Shown here in pieces: positions 42,109 to 50,716 of a stretch of DNA of 60,936 nt. The first letter of the stretch is position 1. Each line of letters starts with the position of its first letter. The translations under genes and the position numbers were made by a program. The stretch is from Verrucomicrobiales bacterium (GTDB lineage Bacteria > Verrucomicrobiota > Verrucomicrobiia > Limisphaerales > UBA1100). The stretch covers positions 1-60,936 of the forward strand of contig SYLI01000020.1 of NCBI GenBank assembly GCA_005809105.1. Reading direction: 5' to 3'. The notes under the pieces are model-generated. The model was not told where the DNA came from, made no database searches, and was given only the letters and a program-made list of their open reading frames with translations.

Positions 42109-42696
42109 ATGGTTCTTCCCATTGCCTACTACGGGAATCCCGTGCTGCGCCGTGACGGCGACCGGGTGGAGTGCATCACACCGGAATTGGAGCAGCTCAT
42201 CGGCGACATGTTTGAGACCATGGCCGCGCACTCAGGCATTGGGCTGGCGGCGCAACAAGTGGGCCGTGCGCTGCAGCTTAGCGTGATTGACATTCGACCT
42301 GCCACCGAGCGGCCCAGCACGGCCGAGCGCGACGGCGTGCCGGTGGACCCGGCCGACTTGATGCCGCTCGTGCTCATCAATCCGGAGGTGACGCCCCTGC
42401 CGGATGCCGGGGAGGAAAGCGGCAGTGAAGGGTGTTTAAGTTTTCCTGAGGTGTACGGCCCCATCGTGCGTCCGGAGCGCGTGGCGGTGAAGGCCACGGG
42501 TGCCAAAGGCGAGAAGGTAGAGTTTGTCTGCGGCGGCCTGCTGGCGCGTTGCGTCCAGCATGAGTGCGACCACCTGCGCGGGATCCTGTTCATCGACCGG
42601 ATGGACGCGCAGACCAAGAAGGAGCTCAAGGAGGACATCTACCGCATCCAGCAGGAGACCAAGGCGGCGCAGCGCCGCGCCCGGTACGAGGCCTGA
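42109..42696 (+). CDS. def: Peptide deformylase
   Basis: 195 residues. GIGLAAQQVG (motif 1), EGCLSFP (Cys ligand) and HECDHLRG (zinc His and Glu) are the three PDF motifs. It removes the N-formyl group from new proteins. Start ATG 42109. Downstream of parB; a C-terminal Lys/Arg/Glu helix (KKELKEDIYRIQQETKAAQR in part) is longer than some forms. It ends 6 nt from the convergent rpoN stop. Confidence 0.95.
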   Translation: MVLPIAYYGNPVLRRDGDRVECITPELEQLIGDMFETMAAHSGIGLAAQQVGRALQLSVIDIRPATERPSTAERDGVPVDPADLMPLVLINPEVTPLPDAGEESGSEGCLSFPEVYGPIVRPERVAVKATGAKGEKVEFVCGGLLARCVQHECDHLRGILFIDRMDAQTKKELKEDIYRIQQETKAAQRRARYEA

Positions 42697-42702
42697 GGGC
42701 GG

Positions 42703-44220
42703 CTAGTAGACGCGGCGCATGTTGGAGGAGAGAATCCCCAGTTCGTCCCGGTACTTGGCGATGGTTCGGCGCGCAATCTTCACGTTGCGCTCGCCCAAGA
42801 GCTTGGTCAGCTGCTCGTCTGAAAGGGGGCTGGCCTTGGGCTCGTTCGCCACCAGTTCTGAAATCATTTGCTTCACACTGGCGTTGGACATGTCCTCGCC
42901 GCTGGAAGTCTTGATGCCGCCCGTGAAAAAGTAGCGCATCTCAAAGAGACCCTGAGGCGTTTGGATGTACTTGCCGGAGACGGCGCGGCTCACGGTGGTC
43001 TCGTGCACGCCCACGGCCTCGGCGATCTCCGACATCGTCATGGGCTTGAGATGGCTCACCCCTTCGTCCATGAACTCCCGCTGGCGGCGCACGATTTGCC
43101 GTGCGATTTTCAGAATGGTGTCCTGGCGCTGGTGGATGCTTTTAAGCAGGAACTTGCCGTCGCGGATCTTGGCGCGGATGTACTCGCGCACATCCTTGGA
43201 ATTGCGCGCCTGCGCCAGCAGGTCTTTGTAGGAGTTGCTGATTCGAATCTGGGGCAAGTCGGCGCGGTTGGAGACCACGACGTATTCGCCATCCTTCCAT
43301 TCCACGTTCGCCTCGGGCAGAACAAAGTGGTCGTCATTGGGCAGGAAGGCGCTGCCGGGGCGCGGATCGAGTCCGGCGATGTTTTCCGCCGCATCCTGAA
43401 TCTCATCAATCTCCACGCCCAAGGAGCGCGCAATCTCCGGGAAGCGCCGGCGCCCCAGCGCGTCCATGTGCTTGTCCACAACCCGGTATTCGAGCGAACT
43501 GATGCGGCCGCCGCGCTCCAACTGCAAGAGCAGGCATTCGCGCAGGTCCAACGCGCCCACACCGGGTGGATCGAAGGAGCGAATGACGGAGAGCACCTCC
43601 TCGATGAGGTCGCGATTGTGCCCGGTGGACTGCGCCAATTCCTCCACGCCCGCCTGCAGATAGCCGTGGTCGTCGAGATTGCCGATGATGAGCTCAGCCA
43701 CCGTCTGTTCGGCCGGGTCCAGGTCGCTTAGGTGCGCCTGCTCCAGCAGGTGGTCGCGCAGCGAGGCACTGGCCGTGAGCGAGTCGAACATGAACCGGCG
43801 CCGCTCCTCATCATCGGGTGTCGCGCGATTGAGAGTCTGTGTTTGGCCACCATTGAAATGCTCGCGCCATTCCTCGCTCAGTTCGGCCAGCCGCTCCACT
43901 TCCGCATGAAAGTCATCCACGTGTTCGCCGGGGCTTTCGGCCGAGGGATCCACCGTCGTCACCGTCGCCGCATCGGCCGCATCGGCTTCGCTGGCCTTGG
44001 CAGAGGGGGATTCGTCGCCCGAGTCTGACACCTCGGCCGTGCCCGACTCGTCGGAGGCCATCTCCTCCAACACCGGGTTTTCCTGCAGCTCCTTGTTGAT
44101 GAGGGCGCGCAAATCCAACAAGGGCGCCTGCAGAATCGCCAGCGACTGCTGCATCTGCGGCGACATGATCTGCACCTGCGCCTGTCGCTGGCCTAGTTGC
44201 AGTCTGGGTTCCATCGCCAT
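42703..44220 (-). CDS. rpoN: RNA polymerase sigma-54 factor
   Basis: 505 residues. The Gln-rich region I (LQLGQRQAQVQIMSPQMQQS) is followed by an acidic, Ala-rich region II (about 50-105), the core-binding region and, near the C-terminus, the HTH (VHETTVSRAVSGKYI) and RpoN box ARRTIAKYRDELGI. It directs transcription from -24/-12 promoters with AAA+ activators. ATG 44220 was chosen; the frame to 44358 is low-likelihood. A sigma-54-like site in its upstream region faces the other way. Confidence 0.95.
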   Translation of the reverse strand: MAMEPRLQLGQRQAQVQIMSPQMQQSLAILQAPLLDLRALINKELQENPVLEEMASDESGTAEVSDSGDESPSAKASEADAADAATVTTVDPSAESPGEHVDDFHAEVERLAELSEEWREHFNGGQTQTLNRATPDDEERRRFMFDSLTASASLRDHLLEQAHLSDLDPAEQTVAELIIGNLDDHGYLQAGVEELAQSTGHNRDLIEEVLSVIRSFDPPGVGALDLRECLLLQLERGGRISSLEYRVVDKHMDALGRRRFPEIARSLGVEIDEIQDAAENIAGLDPRPGSAFLPNDDHFVLPEANVEWKDGEYVVVSNRADLPQIRISNSYKDLLAQARNSKDVREYIRAKIRDGKFLLKSIHQRQDTILKIARQIVRRQREFMDEGVSHLKPMTMSEIAEAVGVHETTVSRAVSGKYIQTPQGLFEMRYFFTGGIKTSSGEDMSNASVKQMISELVANEPKASPLSDEQLTKLLGERNVKIARRTIAKYRDELGILSSNMRRVY

Positions 44221-44268
44221 GTTGGGTGCCCCGATGATTCCGTGTCGGCCGCGGCAAGGCAAGCGCAA

Positions 44269-44284
44269 TGGCACGCCTCCTGCT
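44269..44284 (+). promoter_or_regulatory. Sigma-54 (-24/-12) promoter candidate
   Basis: TGGCACG-CCTC-CTGCT matches the consensus TGGCACG-N4-TTGCW with one mismatch, and its GG (44270-44271) and GC (44282-44283) are exactly 10 nt apart. It points toward the MBL-fold gene that starts at 44433 and away from rpoN. A -24/-12 match could be chance in GC-rich DNA. Confidence 0.45.
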
Positions 44285-44432
44285 TTAGCGGACCGCCAGG
44301 GTTCGTGTGGGGACGGCTCAAATATAGCGCGCCCCGGTGGACTTGCAACACGCGCCACGTTGCCCTAGCGGGTTGTGAATGAAATTGGTTTGTCGCGTGG
44401 ACAGCCCGGTGAATAGTGTCCAGTCCTAAGTT

Positions 44433-45239
44433 GTGGGGGAAGTCCGGTTCACCATTCTGGCCAGCGGTTCGGCGGGCAACGCCGCTTACGTCGAGAGCGA
44501 TCAAACGCGTGTCTTGGTGGACTGCGGGCTAAGCGCCAGCCAGATTCGGCGGCGCTTGGCGACCATCGGCCGCAGCCCGGAGCGCCTGGATGCCATTCTC
44601 ATCACGCACGAACATTCCGACCACATTCTTGGGCTCAAGACACTTGCAGGGTCAATGGGCATCCCCATCTACTGCAATCGCCTCACGGGCGAGGAAACCG
44701 CGCGCACCCTGGAGGCACGCCTCAATTTCCGCATCTTCGAAACGGGAGCCAGCTTTGAGGTGGGCGAGTTTGGCGTGGACACGTTTTCCATCCCTCACGA
44801 TGCCATGGATCCATCGGGGTTCCTCCTGCACACGCCTGCCGGTCAGATCGGGTTTCTGACCGACTTGGGCCATACCAATCGCATGATCGCCCACCGGTTG
44901 CGTGCCGTGAACGTGCTGGTATTGGAAGCCAATCACGACATCAAGATGCTTCAGGAGGATTTGCGAAGGCCCTGGTCGCTCAAGCAAAGGATTCTGGGAC
45001 GGCACGGGCACCTCTCCAATAATGCGGCTGCAGAGTTTGCAGAACAAATCGTTCACGGCGACTTGCGCCAGATCTACTGCGCGCATCTGAGCCGCGAATG
45101 CAATTCACCGGAATTGGCGAGGGCCACGTTGCTGGGCAAATTAGAATCGATCGGGGCAAATCACGTTGCATTGACGGTGGCAGGCCAAACGGACGTTTGT
45201 CCCACCCTTTGCCTTCCCCCCTGCCTTAGCCTCAAATAA
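44433..45239 (+). CDS. MBL-fold metal-dependent hydrolase, YycJ/WalJ-like
   Basis: 268 residues. FTILASGSAGNAAYVE, ITHEHSDH (metal ligands) and SIPHDAMDPSGF with LTDLGH match the YycJ/WalJ group of metallo-beta-lactamase-fold proteins, thought to be double-strand-specific nucleases or cell-wall linked. Start is GTG 44433, directly before the family start (EVRFTIL). It lies 212 nt from rpoN in the opposite direction; a sigma-54-like site is in between. Confidence 0.88.
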   Translation: MGEVRFTILASGSAGNAAYVESDQTRVLVDCGLSASQIRRRLATIGRSPERLDAILITHEHSDHILGLKTLAGSMGIPIYCNRLTGEETARTLEARLNFRIFETGASFEVGEFGVDTFSIPHDAMDPSGFLLHTPAGQIGFLTDLGHTNRMIAHRLRAVNVLVLEANHDIKMLQEDLRRPWSLKQRILGRHGHLSNNAAAEFAEQIVHGDLRQIYCAHLSRECNSPELARATLLGKLESIGANHVALTVAGQTDVCPTLCLPPCLSLK

Positions 45240-45245
45240 TTAATA

Positions 45246-45317
45246 ATGAAGACATTTCTATTGCGGACAACCCTTTTGTTGGTAGTGTCCGTGCAACTCA
45301 ACCCGGAAAACCTGTAG
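45246..45317 (+). CDS. Possible 23-aa hydrophobic peptide ORF
   Basis: ATG 45246 to TAG 45317. The peptide begins MKTFLLRTTLLLVVSV and looks like a bare signal peptide or small membrane peptide. No clear ribosome site; may be a remnant or chance. It sits between the MBL gene and the first beta-hydroxyacid dehydrogenase gene. Confidence 0.25.
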   Translation: MKTFLLRTTLLLVVSVQLNPENL

Positions 45318-45351
45318 ATCAAGAGACGTCTCAGTCCGTTAACTGGTTACA

Positions 45352-45366
45352 GGCTTTTTCAAAGCC
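45352..45366 (+). other. Hairpin directly before the first dehydrogenase gene
   Basis: GGCTTT-TTC-AAAGCC, a perfect 6-bp stem, with outer GGTT/AACC arms, ends 5 nt before ATG 45372 and would cover the usual ribosome-site position. A 10-bp palindrome GAGACGTCTC lies upstream at 45323-45332. A role in control of the gene is inference. Confidence 0.4.
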
Positions 45367-45371
45367 AACCT

Positions 45372-46289
45372 ATGGGTGAACGAATCGGAATCGTTGGAGT
45401 GGGCCGGATGGGCTCAAACATTGCCCGCCGGCTCAAGGACTGCGGCTTCACCATCGCGGCCGTCAACGACGTCAATGTGGACGCTGCCAAGTCGCTGGCA
45501 CACGAGTTGGGCGCCCCCTATTACTCGGAGCTCCCCCAAGTCACCAAGCATGCGGATGTGATCATCACCGTGGTCAGCGATGACAAGGCGATGAAGCACA
45601 TCTTCCATGACACGGGCAGCCTGCTGGCTCGCGCCAAGGGAAGGCTTTTTATCAACTGCGCCACCGTCTCCCCCGACACGCACGTCAAAATCGAACATTG
45701 GGCCGAGCAGCACGAAGCCATGACTCTGGAGGCTTGCATGGCCTCCAGCATCACCCAGGCGCGCAATGGCACCTTGTACCTCATGTGCGGAGGCAAGCTC
45801 GAGGCGTTTAACCGCGCCAAGCCCATCTTGGATCGCCTTTCCATCACCAACCGCTACATCGGCTCCGCCGGCACCGCCGCGCAAGTCAAGGCGCTGGTCA
45901 ACATGGTGATGAACATCAACACCGCGGCTTTGGCTGAAGGCATGGGTCTGGCGGAGTCGCTGGGCATCAACCTTTCCATGTTGCGCGAGGTGTTCAGCCA
46001 GACGGGCGCCAGCTCGCGTGTGCTTGAAACCGATGGCGAAGACATGCAGAACCATGAGCACAGTTGTCATTTTTCTGCGGAGCACGCCGCCAAGGACTGC
46101 GGCATCGCCGTCAAGTTGTCCGAAGAGATTGGTCTCAAATTGCCGCTGGCGCGCACCACGCAAAAGCAGTTTGAGCGCATGAAGGCACTCGACTTGGGCC
46201 ACCTGGACAAGTCGGGAGTTGCCGAGATGACTTTCAAGCACGGCAAGTATCACACCTTGCGCCAAGCCGACGACGACAAGGAATCTTAA
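45372..46289 (+). CDS. NAD(P)-dependent beta-hydroxyacid dehydrogenase family, copy 1
   Basis: 305 residues. IGIVGVGRMGSNIARRL is the dinucleotide fold, FINCATVSPDTH the substrate-site block, and AAQVKALVNMVMN contains the catalytic Lys with Asn four residues on. The substrate motif is EACMASSITQARNGTLYLM where the family normally has a D-x-P-V-S-G-G block, so the substrate is likely different from 3-hydroxyisobutyrate or tartronate semialdehyde. Copy 2 is at 46855. Start ATG 45372. Confidence 0.88.
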   Translation: MGERIGIVGVGRMGSNIARRLKDCGFTIAAVNDVNVDAAKSLAHELGAPYYSELPQVTKHADVIITVVSDDKAMKHIFHDTGSLLARAKGRLFINCATVSPDTHVKIEHWAEQHEAMTLEACMASSITQARNGTLYLMCGGKLEAFNRAKPILDRLSITNRYIGSAGTAAQVKALVNMVMNINTAALAEGMGLAESLGINLSMLREVFSQTGASSRVLETDGEDMQNHEHSCHFSAEHAAKDCGIAVKLSEEIGLKLPLARTTQKQFERMKALDLGHLDKSGVAEMTFKHGKYHTLRQADDDKES

Positions 46290-46360
46290 TAGCAGAAATA
46301 ATTCGTCGCCCGAAAGGGATTCTCCCATTCCCTAGGGGCATGTTGCACCCCCCGCAGGGG

Positions 46361-46699
46361 CACCCGGGTCTGGGTATGCTTCACCCCTGCGTGGGTAAGG
46401 GGGTTCCACCCGGCAAACGACCCATGATTGCCCCGGCGCAGCCGGACCCGGGTTGGGGTATGCTTCACCCCGGCGTGGGTAAGGGGGTTCCACCCGGCAA
46501 ACGACGACATGATTGCCCCGGCGCAGCCGGACCCGGGTTGGGGTATGCTTCACCCCGGCGTGGGTAAGGGGGTTCCACCCGGCAAACGACCCATGATTGC
46601 CCCGGCGCAGCCGGACCCACGTCCGGGTATGCTTCACCCCTGCGTGGGTAAGGGGGTTCCACCCGGCAATCGACCCATGATTGCCCCGGCGCAGCCGGC
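46361..46699. repeat. Four-copy 84/85-bp tandem repeat
   Basis: Copies begin at GGGTATGCTTCACCC at about 46372, 46456, 46541 and 46625, so the period is 84, 85 and 84 bp; the copies are almost identical. Each unit contains GGGGT-N7-ACCCC-type and CCGGC-GCA-GCCGG hairpin arms. The single-base insertion in the second copy shifts any reading frame, which speaks against a coding role. The stretch 46290-46360 before it holds no gene; nothing else visible there. Confidence 0.9.
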
Positions 46700-46854
46700 G
46701 GGTGGTAACTCTCGGCAACCTCGCGGCGTCTGCGTGCGCAATTGTATGAGGGTACCAATACAGAAGAGCCACATGAGAAATGAATGAACGGTTTGAATGA
46801 GGATTAGTCATTCGATGTCCAACTCGGCTCGTAAGTGGTTTTAGGAGGGAAAGC
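46700..46854. other. Non-coding spacer before the second dehydrogenase gene
   Basis: No gene seen. It ends in a strong ribosome site AGGAGGG (46843-46849), 5 nt before GTG 46855, deciding that start. No clear promoter is visible. Confidence 0.6.
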
Positions 46855-47781
46855 GTGGAACAAGAACAAAACAAGGGAAGTGTGAAAATTGGATTTGTGG
46901 GTGTCGGCCGCATGGGCGCCAATATTGCGCGGCGCCTCAGAGACTGCGGCTATGTCATCAGTATGGTGTACGACACGCGCACGCAAATGGCACAGGAACT
47001 GGCAGCAGAACTGCACTGTGCAGCGACGGACAACCTGAGCGAAGTCACCCGTCAATCGGATGTCATCTTCACCGTGGTTTCGGATGATGCCGCCATGCGT
47101 GCCATCTTTCGCGGCGGCCTGCTGAAAGGGGCCAAGGGCAAGCTCTTCATCAATTGCGCCACACTGAGCCCCGAAGTGCATGTCTGGGCGCAGGAAAAAT
47201 GCGCCGCCAAGAAAGCGCAGGCGCTGGAAGCGTGCATGGCTTCGAGCATCACCCAGGCGCGCAACGGCACGCTCTATCTCATGTGCGGCGGGACCGCCGA
47301 AGCCTTCGAGCGCGCCCGGCCCTTGCTGCACACGCTCAGCGATGAGGGTAAACTGCTTCGCCACATTGGAGCCGCGGGACAGGCCGCACGGGTCAAGGCG
47401 CTGGTCAACATGGTGATGAATATCAACACCGCTGGACTGGCCGAAGGGCTGGGGTTGGGCGATGCGCTGGGTCTGGATTTGGGAATGCTGCGCGAAGTCT
47501 TTTCTCAAACCGGAGCCAACTCACGCGTGCTGCAAACCGACGGCGAGGACATGCAGAAGCGCGACCACTCGTGCTATTTCTCCGCGTCGCATGCCAGCAA
47601 GGATTCGGGCATTGCGCTCAAGCTGGCGCGACATCAAAAGCTGAACCTGCCGCTGGCGGCCGCCACCAAGCGGCAGTACGACCGGATGACACGCGAAGGG
47701 TTGGGGGAACTCGACAAGTCAGGCATTGCCGAACTCACCTTCCGTGGACGGCACTCCGAGAAGGTCAACGGTAAGGCTTAG
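46855..47781 (+). CDS. NAD(P)-dependent beta-hydroxyacid dehydrogenase family, copy 2
   Basis: 308 residues, clearly paralogous to copy 1: GFVGVGRMGANIARRLRDCGY, FINCATLSPEVH, EACMASSITQARNGTLYLMCGG in part, ARVKALVNMVMNINTA and SQTGANSRVLQTDGEDM are shared. The N-terminal eight residues are longer. Start GTG 46855 with AGGAGGG. The catalytic Lys/Asn are kept, and the unusual MASS substrate motif is the same, so both act on similar substrates. Divergence in other positions argues against a recent duplication. Confidence 0.9.
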   Translation: MEQEQNKGSVKIGFVGVGRMGANIARRLRDCGYVISMVYDTRTQMAQELAAELHCAATDNLSEVTRQSDVIFTVVSDDAAMRAIFRGGLLKGAKGKLFINCATLSPEVHVWAQEKCAAKKAQALEACMASSITQARNGTLYLMCGGTAEAFERARPLLHTLSDEGKLLRHIGAAGQAARVKALVNMVMNINTAGLAEGLGLGDALGLDLGMLREVFSQTGANSRVLQTDGEDMQKRDHSCYFSASHASKDSGIALKLARHQKLNLPLAAATKRQYDRMTREGLGELDKSGIAELTFRGRHSEKVNGKA

Positions 47782-47796
47782 CCCTGCCCTACAGGC

Positions 47797-48708
47797 TTAC
47801 GTCGCCTTCACCCATCGCTGCGCCGCCAGCGCGGCGAGGAAGAGCGCGAGAAACGTGAGTGCCGCCTCTCTCGGGGCGTGTACCAGCGACACCATGTTGA
47901 CCAGCACCATCCCCGCCAGGAGCGCCCCCACGGTGCGGCCCGGTTGCGGTGGCGACTGCCAGTAGGTGCTGCGGATACTTCGCAGGATCCAAAGCGCCAG
48001 GATCGCGCTGGCCACGACGCCCGATTCGCGATGCACCCCGCCATTGTGCAGCAGCGTCACCGCCACGGGTGAGATCAGCATCAGGCACGGCCACCGCGGG
48101 GAAACACCCTCCACGCTTTCGCCCTTGGCGATGCAGCTTAGTCCCCCCACGTAGAGTGCGAGCACCAAGGCACTCCACACCGCCAGCCCGGCAACGGGGC
48201 TTTGAAAGAACGGCGTCGGATCGTCGGCGCAGGCGTGCGCGTGGGACGCGGCCAGCAGCAGGAGGAAGAACCGGCAGGCCGCCATCAGCACCCAGGACCA
48301 CGCGAGGTGCTTGTGCGCAAGATCGTAGAGGAAGATGCAGTTAAACAAGAGGAGCGCCAGCACGGCCGACGTGCCGCCGGGAAGCGCCAGACCAAACAAC
48401 CCGGCCGCGAGAAGCCCGATGGCCGCGCGCCACACGGTGCGCTCGGCAATGGCGCCAGAGGGAATGGGGCGTTCGGGCCGGTGGCGGCGATCCCATGCCG
48501 CGTCGCAGGCATCGTTGAGAAACATGCCACCCAGATAAATGAGCGTAGCGCCGACCAGCAGCAGGCCCAACGCCGCCGTGTCGATGTCGTCCATGCGGAT
48601 GTCGCCCATCCCCAGCAGCCATCCCGCCATGCAGTTGCTCCACACCGTGGGCAGGTTGGACACGCGGCCAAGGTCGAGCAGTGCGCGAGCGGTTTTCACC
48701 TTAAACAT
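47797..48708 (-). CDS. UbiA-type prenyltransferase, EboC-like
   Basis: 303 residues, about nine membrane helices. RVSNLPTVWSNCMAGWLLG and GGMFLNDACDAAWDRRHRPERPIPSG (in part: NDACDAAWD with the Asp-rich motif, then RPERPIPSG) match UbiA-like proteins, and the placement beside EboE and EboB matches EboC. Start ATG 48708 is decided by the basic N-terminus KVKTARALLDLGR and overlaps the EboE-like stop by 8 nt. Its role in the ebo system is thought to be in export or modification of metabolites; the substrate is unknown. Confidence 0.82.
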   Translation of the reverse strand: MFKVKTARALLDLGRVSNLPTVWSNCMAGWLLGMGDIRMDDIDTAALGLLLVGATLIYLGGMFLNDACDAAWDRRHRPERPIPSGAIAERTVWRAAIGLLAAGLFGLALPGGTSAVLALLLFNCIFLYDLAHKHLAWSWVLMAACRFFLLLLAASHAHACADDPTPFFQSPVAGLAVWSALVLALYVGGLSCIAKGESVEGVSPRWPCLMLISPVAVTLLHNGGVHRESGVVASAILALWILRSIRSTYWQSPPQPGRTVGALLAGMVLVNMVSLVHAPREAALTFLALFLAALAAQRWVKAT

Positions 48709-49882
48709 CCAAGGGTTTGATGCCGCGAGCGGCCCATTGCGCACAAGTCCACTCGTACTCCCGCACGAGCTGATCCACCACGTCGCCCGACTTGAGTTCC
48801 TCCGGCATCACCTCCCAAGTGTACGTCTCCATCTCAAAATGCGAGCACATTTGCGGCGCGGCCGCCACGGCGTCGAGCACGCCTAGGAGATGACCGGCCG
48901 TGTTGCCAAATTGGGGCGTGGGCGCGCTGTGCAGGGGGATGTGGAAGTGGATGCGCCATTCTTCGTCGGGAGAAGGCGCCTGCGCCGCGGCCGCTTCCAA
49001 GGCGAGATCCAGATCCTTGAAGCGTCGTAACCGGCCATCGGCTGTGCGCGCAACGACCTGGTGGAAGTACACGCCTTCGGCAAACTCCGCCAATGCCGCG
49101 CGCGCCTCAGCCGTGGGCACCACACAAAGCGCATTGCTCAGGTGGATTTTGCTGAGCCGGATGCGATGATCACGCAGGCGGGCCAGTGCCGCGGGCGCTT
49201 CCTCAAATTCCACGCCCAAGTGGCAGCAGTCGTAGTTGACGCCCAGGTGAGCGTCCAGCCGGTCATCACCGGGCCGATCCTCCCGAAGCTGGCAAAAAAA
49301 CTCGGCCGTCTCCTCCGTGGTCTCCAGATGGCACAGGGGTTCGGGCTCCAAACCCAGATGCAGCATGCGCCCCGTGGCACGGCTGACGCGTTCGATGTGC
49401 TCGACGCAGTGCCAGAGTTGCGCACGCGCCCCGGCAATCTGCGCGGCGCTTCGATCAAATCCCTTGAACGTGACGGGCACGGTGCTGACGCTGCCCTCGA
49501 CGCCTTGGGGTACGATTTGCCCCAGCAAGTCAAAGAGCAGATTGGTGTACTCCAGCCGCTCAGGCGCAGTCCAGTCGGGCGCATAAACCTGTTCCTTCAC
49601 GCGGCCGCCGTGGAACCGGCCATAGGGGAATCCGTTGATCGTGAAAACGTAGCACTGCTCGCGGTCGAGCCAATGGCGAAACGCCTTGAGTGTGGAAGGG
49701 TCGCTCAGCTCGCGCGCGGCGTCGGCGCCCAGCCTTAACCCAATCGCATAGGACTTGCCCGGCGACACGCGGTCGCGCACCGCCAGCGTGTGGCGTTGCA
49801 GCGAATCGAAGGTTTGCGCCCACGATTCGCCCCGGTGGATGTTGGTGCAGTAGGCCAGGTGCAGGCCATGGGAAAGTCTCAT
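48701..49882 (-). CDS. TIM-barrel xylose-isomerase-like protein, EboE-like
   Basis: 393 residues. LSHGLHLAYCTNIHRGESW is the EboE N-terminus, followed by TINGFPYGRFHG, GLEPEPLCHLE, VNYDCCHLGVEFE and HFHIPLHSAP, which contain the metal-binding Glu, Asp and His residues of the sugar-isomerase/AP-endonuclease TIM-barrel fold. Start ATG 49882, 3 nt after the EboB-like stop. The protein is named for metabolite traffic in the ebo literature. Confidence 0.85.
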   Translation of the reverse strand: MRLSHGLHLAYCTNIHRGESWAQTFDSLQRHTLAVRDRVSPGKSYAIGLRLGADAARELSDPSTLKAFRHWLDREQCYVFTINGFPYGRFHGGRVKEQVYAPDWTAPERLEYTNLLFDLLGQIVPQGVEGSVSTVPVTFKGFDRSAAQIAGARAQLWHCVEHIERVSRATGRMLHLGLEPEPLCHLETTEETAEFFCQLREDRPGDDRLDAHLGVNYDCCHLGVEFEEAPAALARLRDHRIRLSKIHLSNALCVVPTAEARAALAEFAEGVYFHQVVARTADGRLRRFKDLDLALEAAAAQAPSPDEEWRIHFHIPLHSAPTPQFGNTAGHLLGVLDAVAAAPQMCSHFEMETYTWEVMPEELKSGDVVDQLVREYEWTCAQWAARGIKPLDV

Positions 49883-49885
49883 GGC

Positions 49886-50695
49886 CTAGGCGGCGGGCAG
49901 CCTGAACTTGGGGCACTGGCCCATGAACTGCGCGGGGTTTTGAAACACCACCTTGTCCACCTCTTCGGCCGTCCAACCACGCCGGCGCATCTCCAGCGCC
50001 GTTCGCGGCACGGCCAGCGGGATGCTCACGCCCCAGTCGCAGGCGCTGTTCATCCAGATGCGCTCCTGCCCGTAGAGGTCGAGCAAATCGATGGCGCGTG
50101 CTGGCGAACATTTGCTCTCCGGATAGAGCGTCATGCCGGCCCAGAACCCCGCATCCAACACCCGGCGGCAGGTGTGTTCCTCCACGTGGTCAATGATGCA
50201 ACGCTCGGGCCGGATGCGGCGGTCGCCGCGCAGCACGTCCATGATGAGATTCGTCCCTTTAAGTTTGTCTTCGAGATGCGGGGTGTGAACGAGGATGAGT
50301 GAGTTCGTGCGCGCCGCCAAATCCACGTGCAGCTCCAGCACCCTGACCTCGTTGCGCGAATTCTTGTTGAGGCCAATCTCGCCGATGCCCAGCACGTTGG
50401 GGCGATCCAGAAACTGCGGGATGATGGCCAGCACATCCTTCGCCAGTGCCACGTCCTCCGATTCCTTGGGGTTGATGCAAAGCCACGAATAGTGGGCCAT
50501 CCCGAATTTCGCCGCGCGCTGGGGCTCATAGTCGGTGAGCTGGCAAAAGTAATCGTGAAACCCGTTGACCGACGAGCGGTCGAAGCCCGCCCAGAATGCC
50601 GGCTCGCACACGGCTGCGCAGCCGGCCGTGGCCATGTCCCGATAGTCGTCGGTCGTGCGGCTCACCATGTGACCGTGCGGTTCGATGTAACGCAT
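49886..50695 (-). CDS. TatD-family hydrolase, EboB-like
   Basis: 269 residues. MRYIEPHGHMVSRTTDDY holds the metal-binding HxH, followed by GIGEIGLNKNS (Glu), HTPHLEDKLKGT and IIDHVEEHT (His), and MNSACDWGVSIP (Asp), the amidohydrolase-fold TatD set. EboB is the TatD-like gene in ebo clusters. Start ATG 50695. Order small protein - EboB - EboE - EboC matches a co-transcribed block. Confidence 0.85.
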   Translation of the reverse strand: MRYIEPHGHMVSRTTDDYRDMATAGCAAVCEPAFWAGFDRSSVNGFHDYFCQLTDYEPQRAAKFGMAHYSWLCINPKESEDVALAKDVLAIIPQFLDRPNVLGIGEIGLNKNSRNEVRVLELHVDLAARTNSLILVHTPHLEDKLKGTNLIMDVLRGDRRIRPERCIIDHVEEHTCRRVLDAGFWAGMTLYPESKCSPARAIDLLDLYGQERIWMNSACDWGVSIPLAVPRTALEMRRRGWTAEEVDKVVFQNPAQFMGQCPKFRLPAA

Positions 50696-50716
50696 GGCAG
50701 AAGTAACGGAGAAATC

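Noticed and set aside
46361-46699. CRISPR array
   Set aside because: Units are directly adjacent, with no unique spacers, and no cas genes are nearby.
46332-46922. A minus-strand open frame over the tandem repeat encoding repeated WNPLTHAGVKH-type peptides
   Set aside because: The 85-bp unit shifts the frame, so the peptide repeat is not conserved. It is read as a by-product of the DNA repeat.
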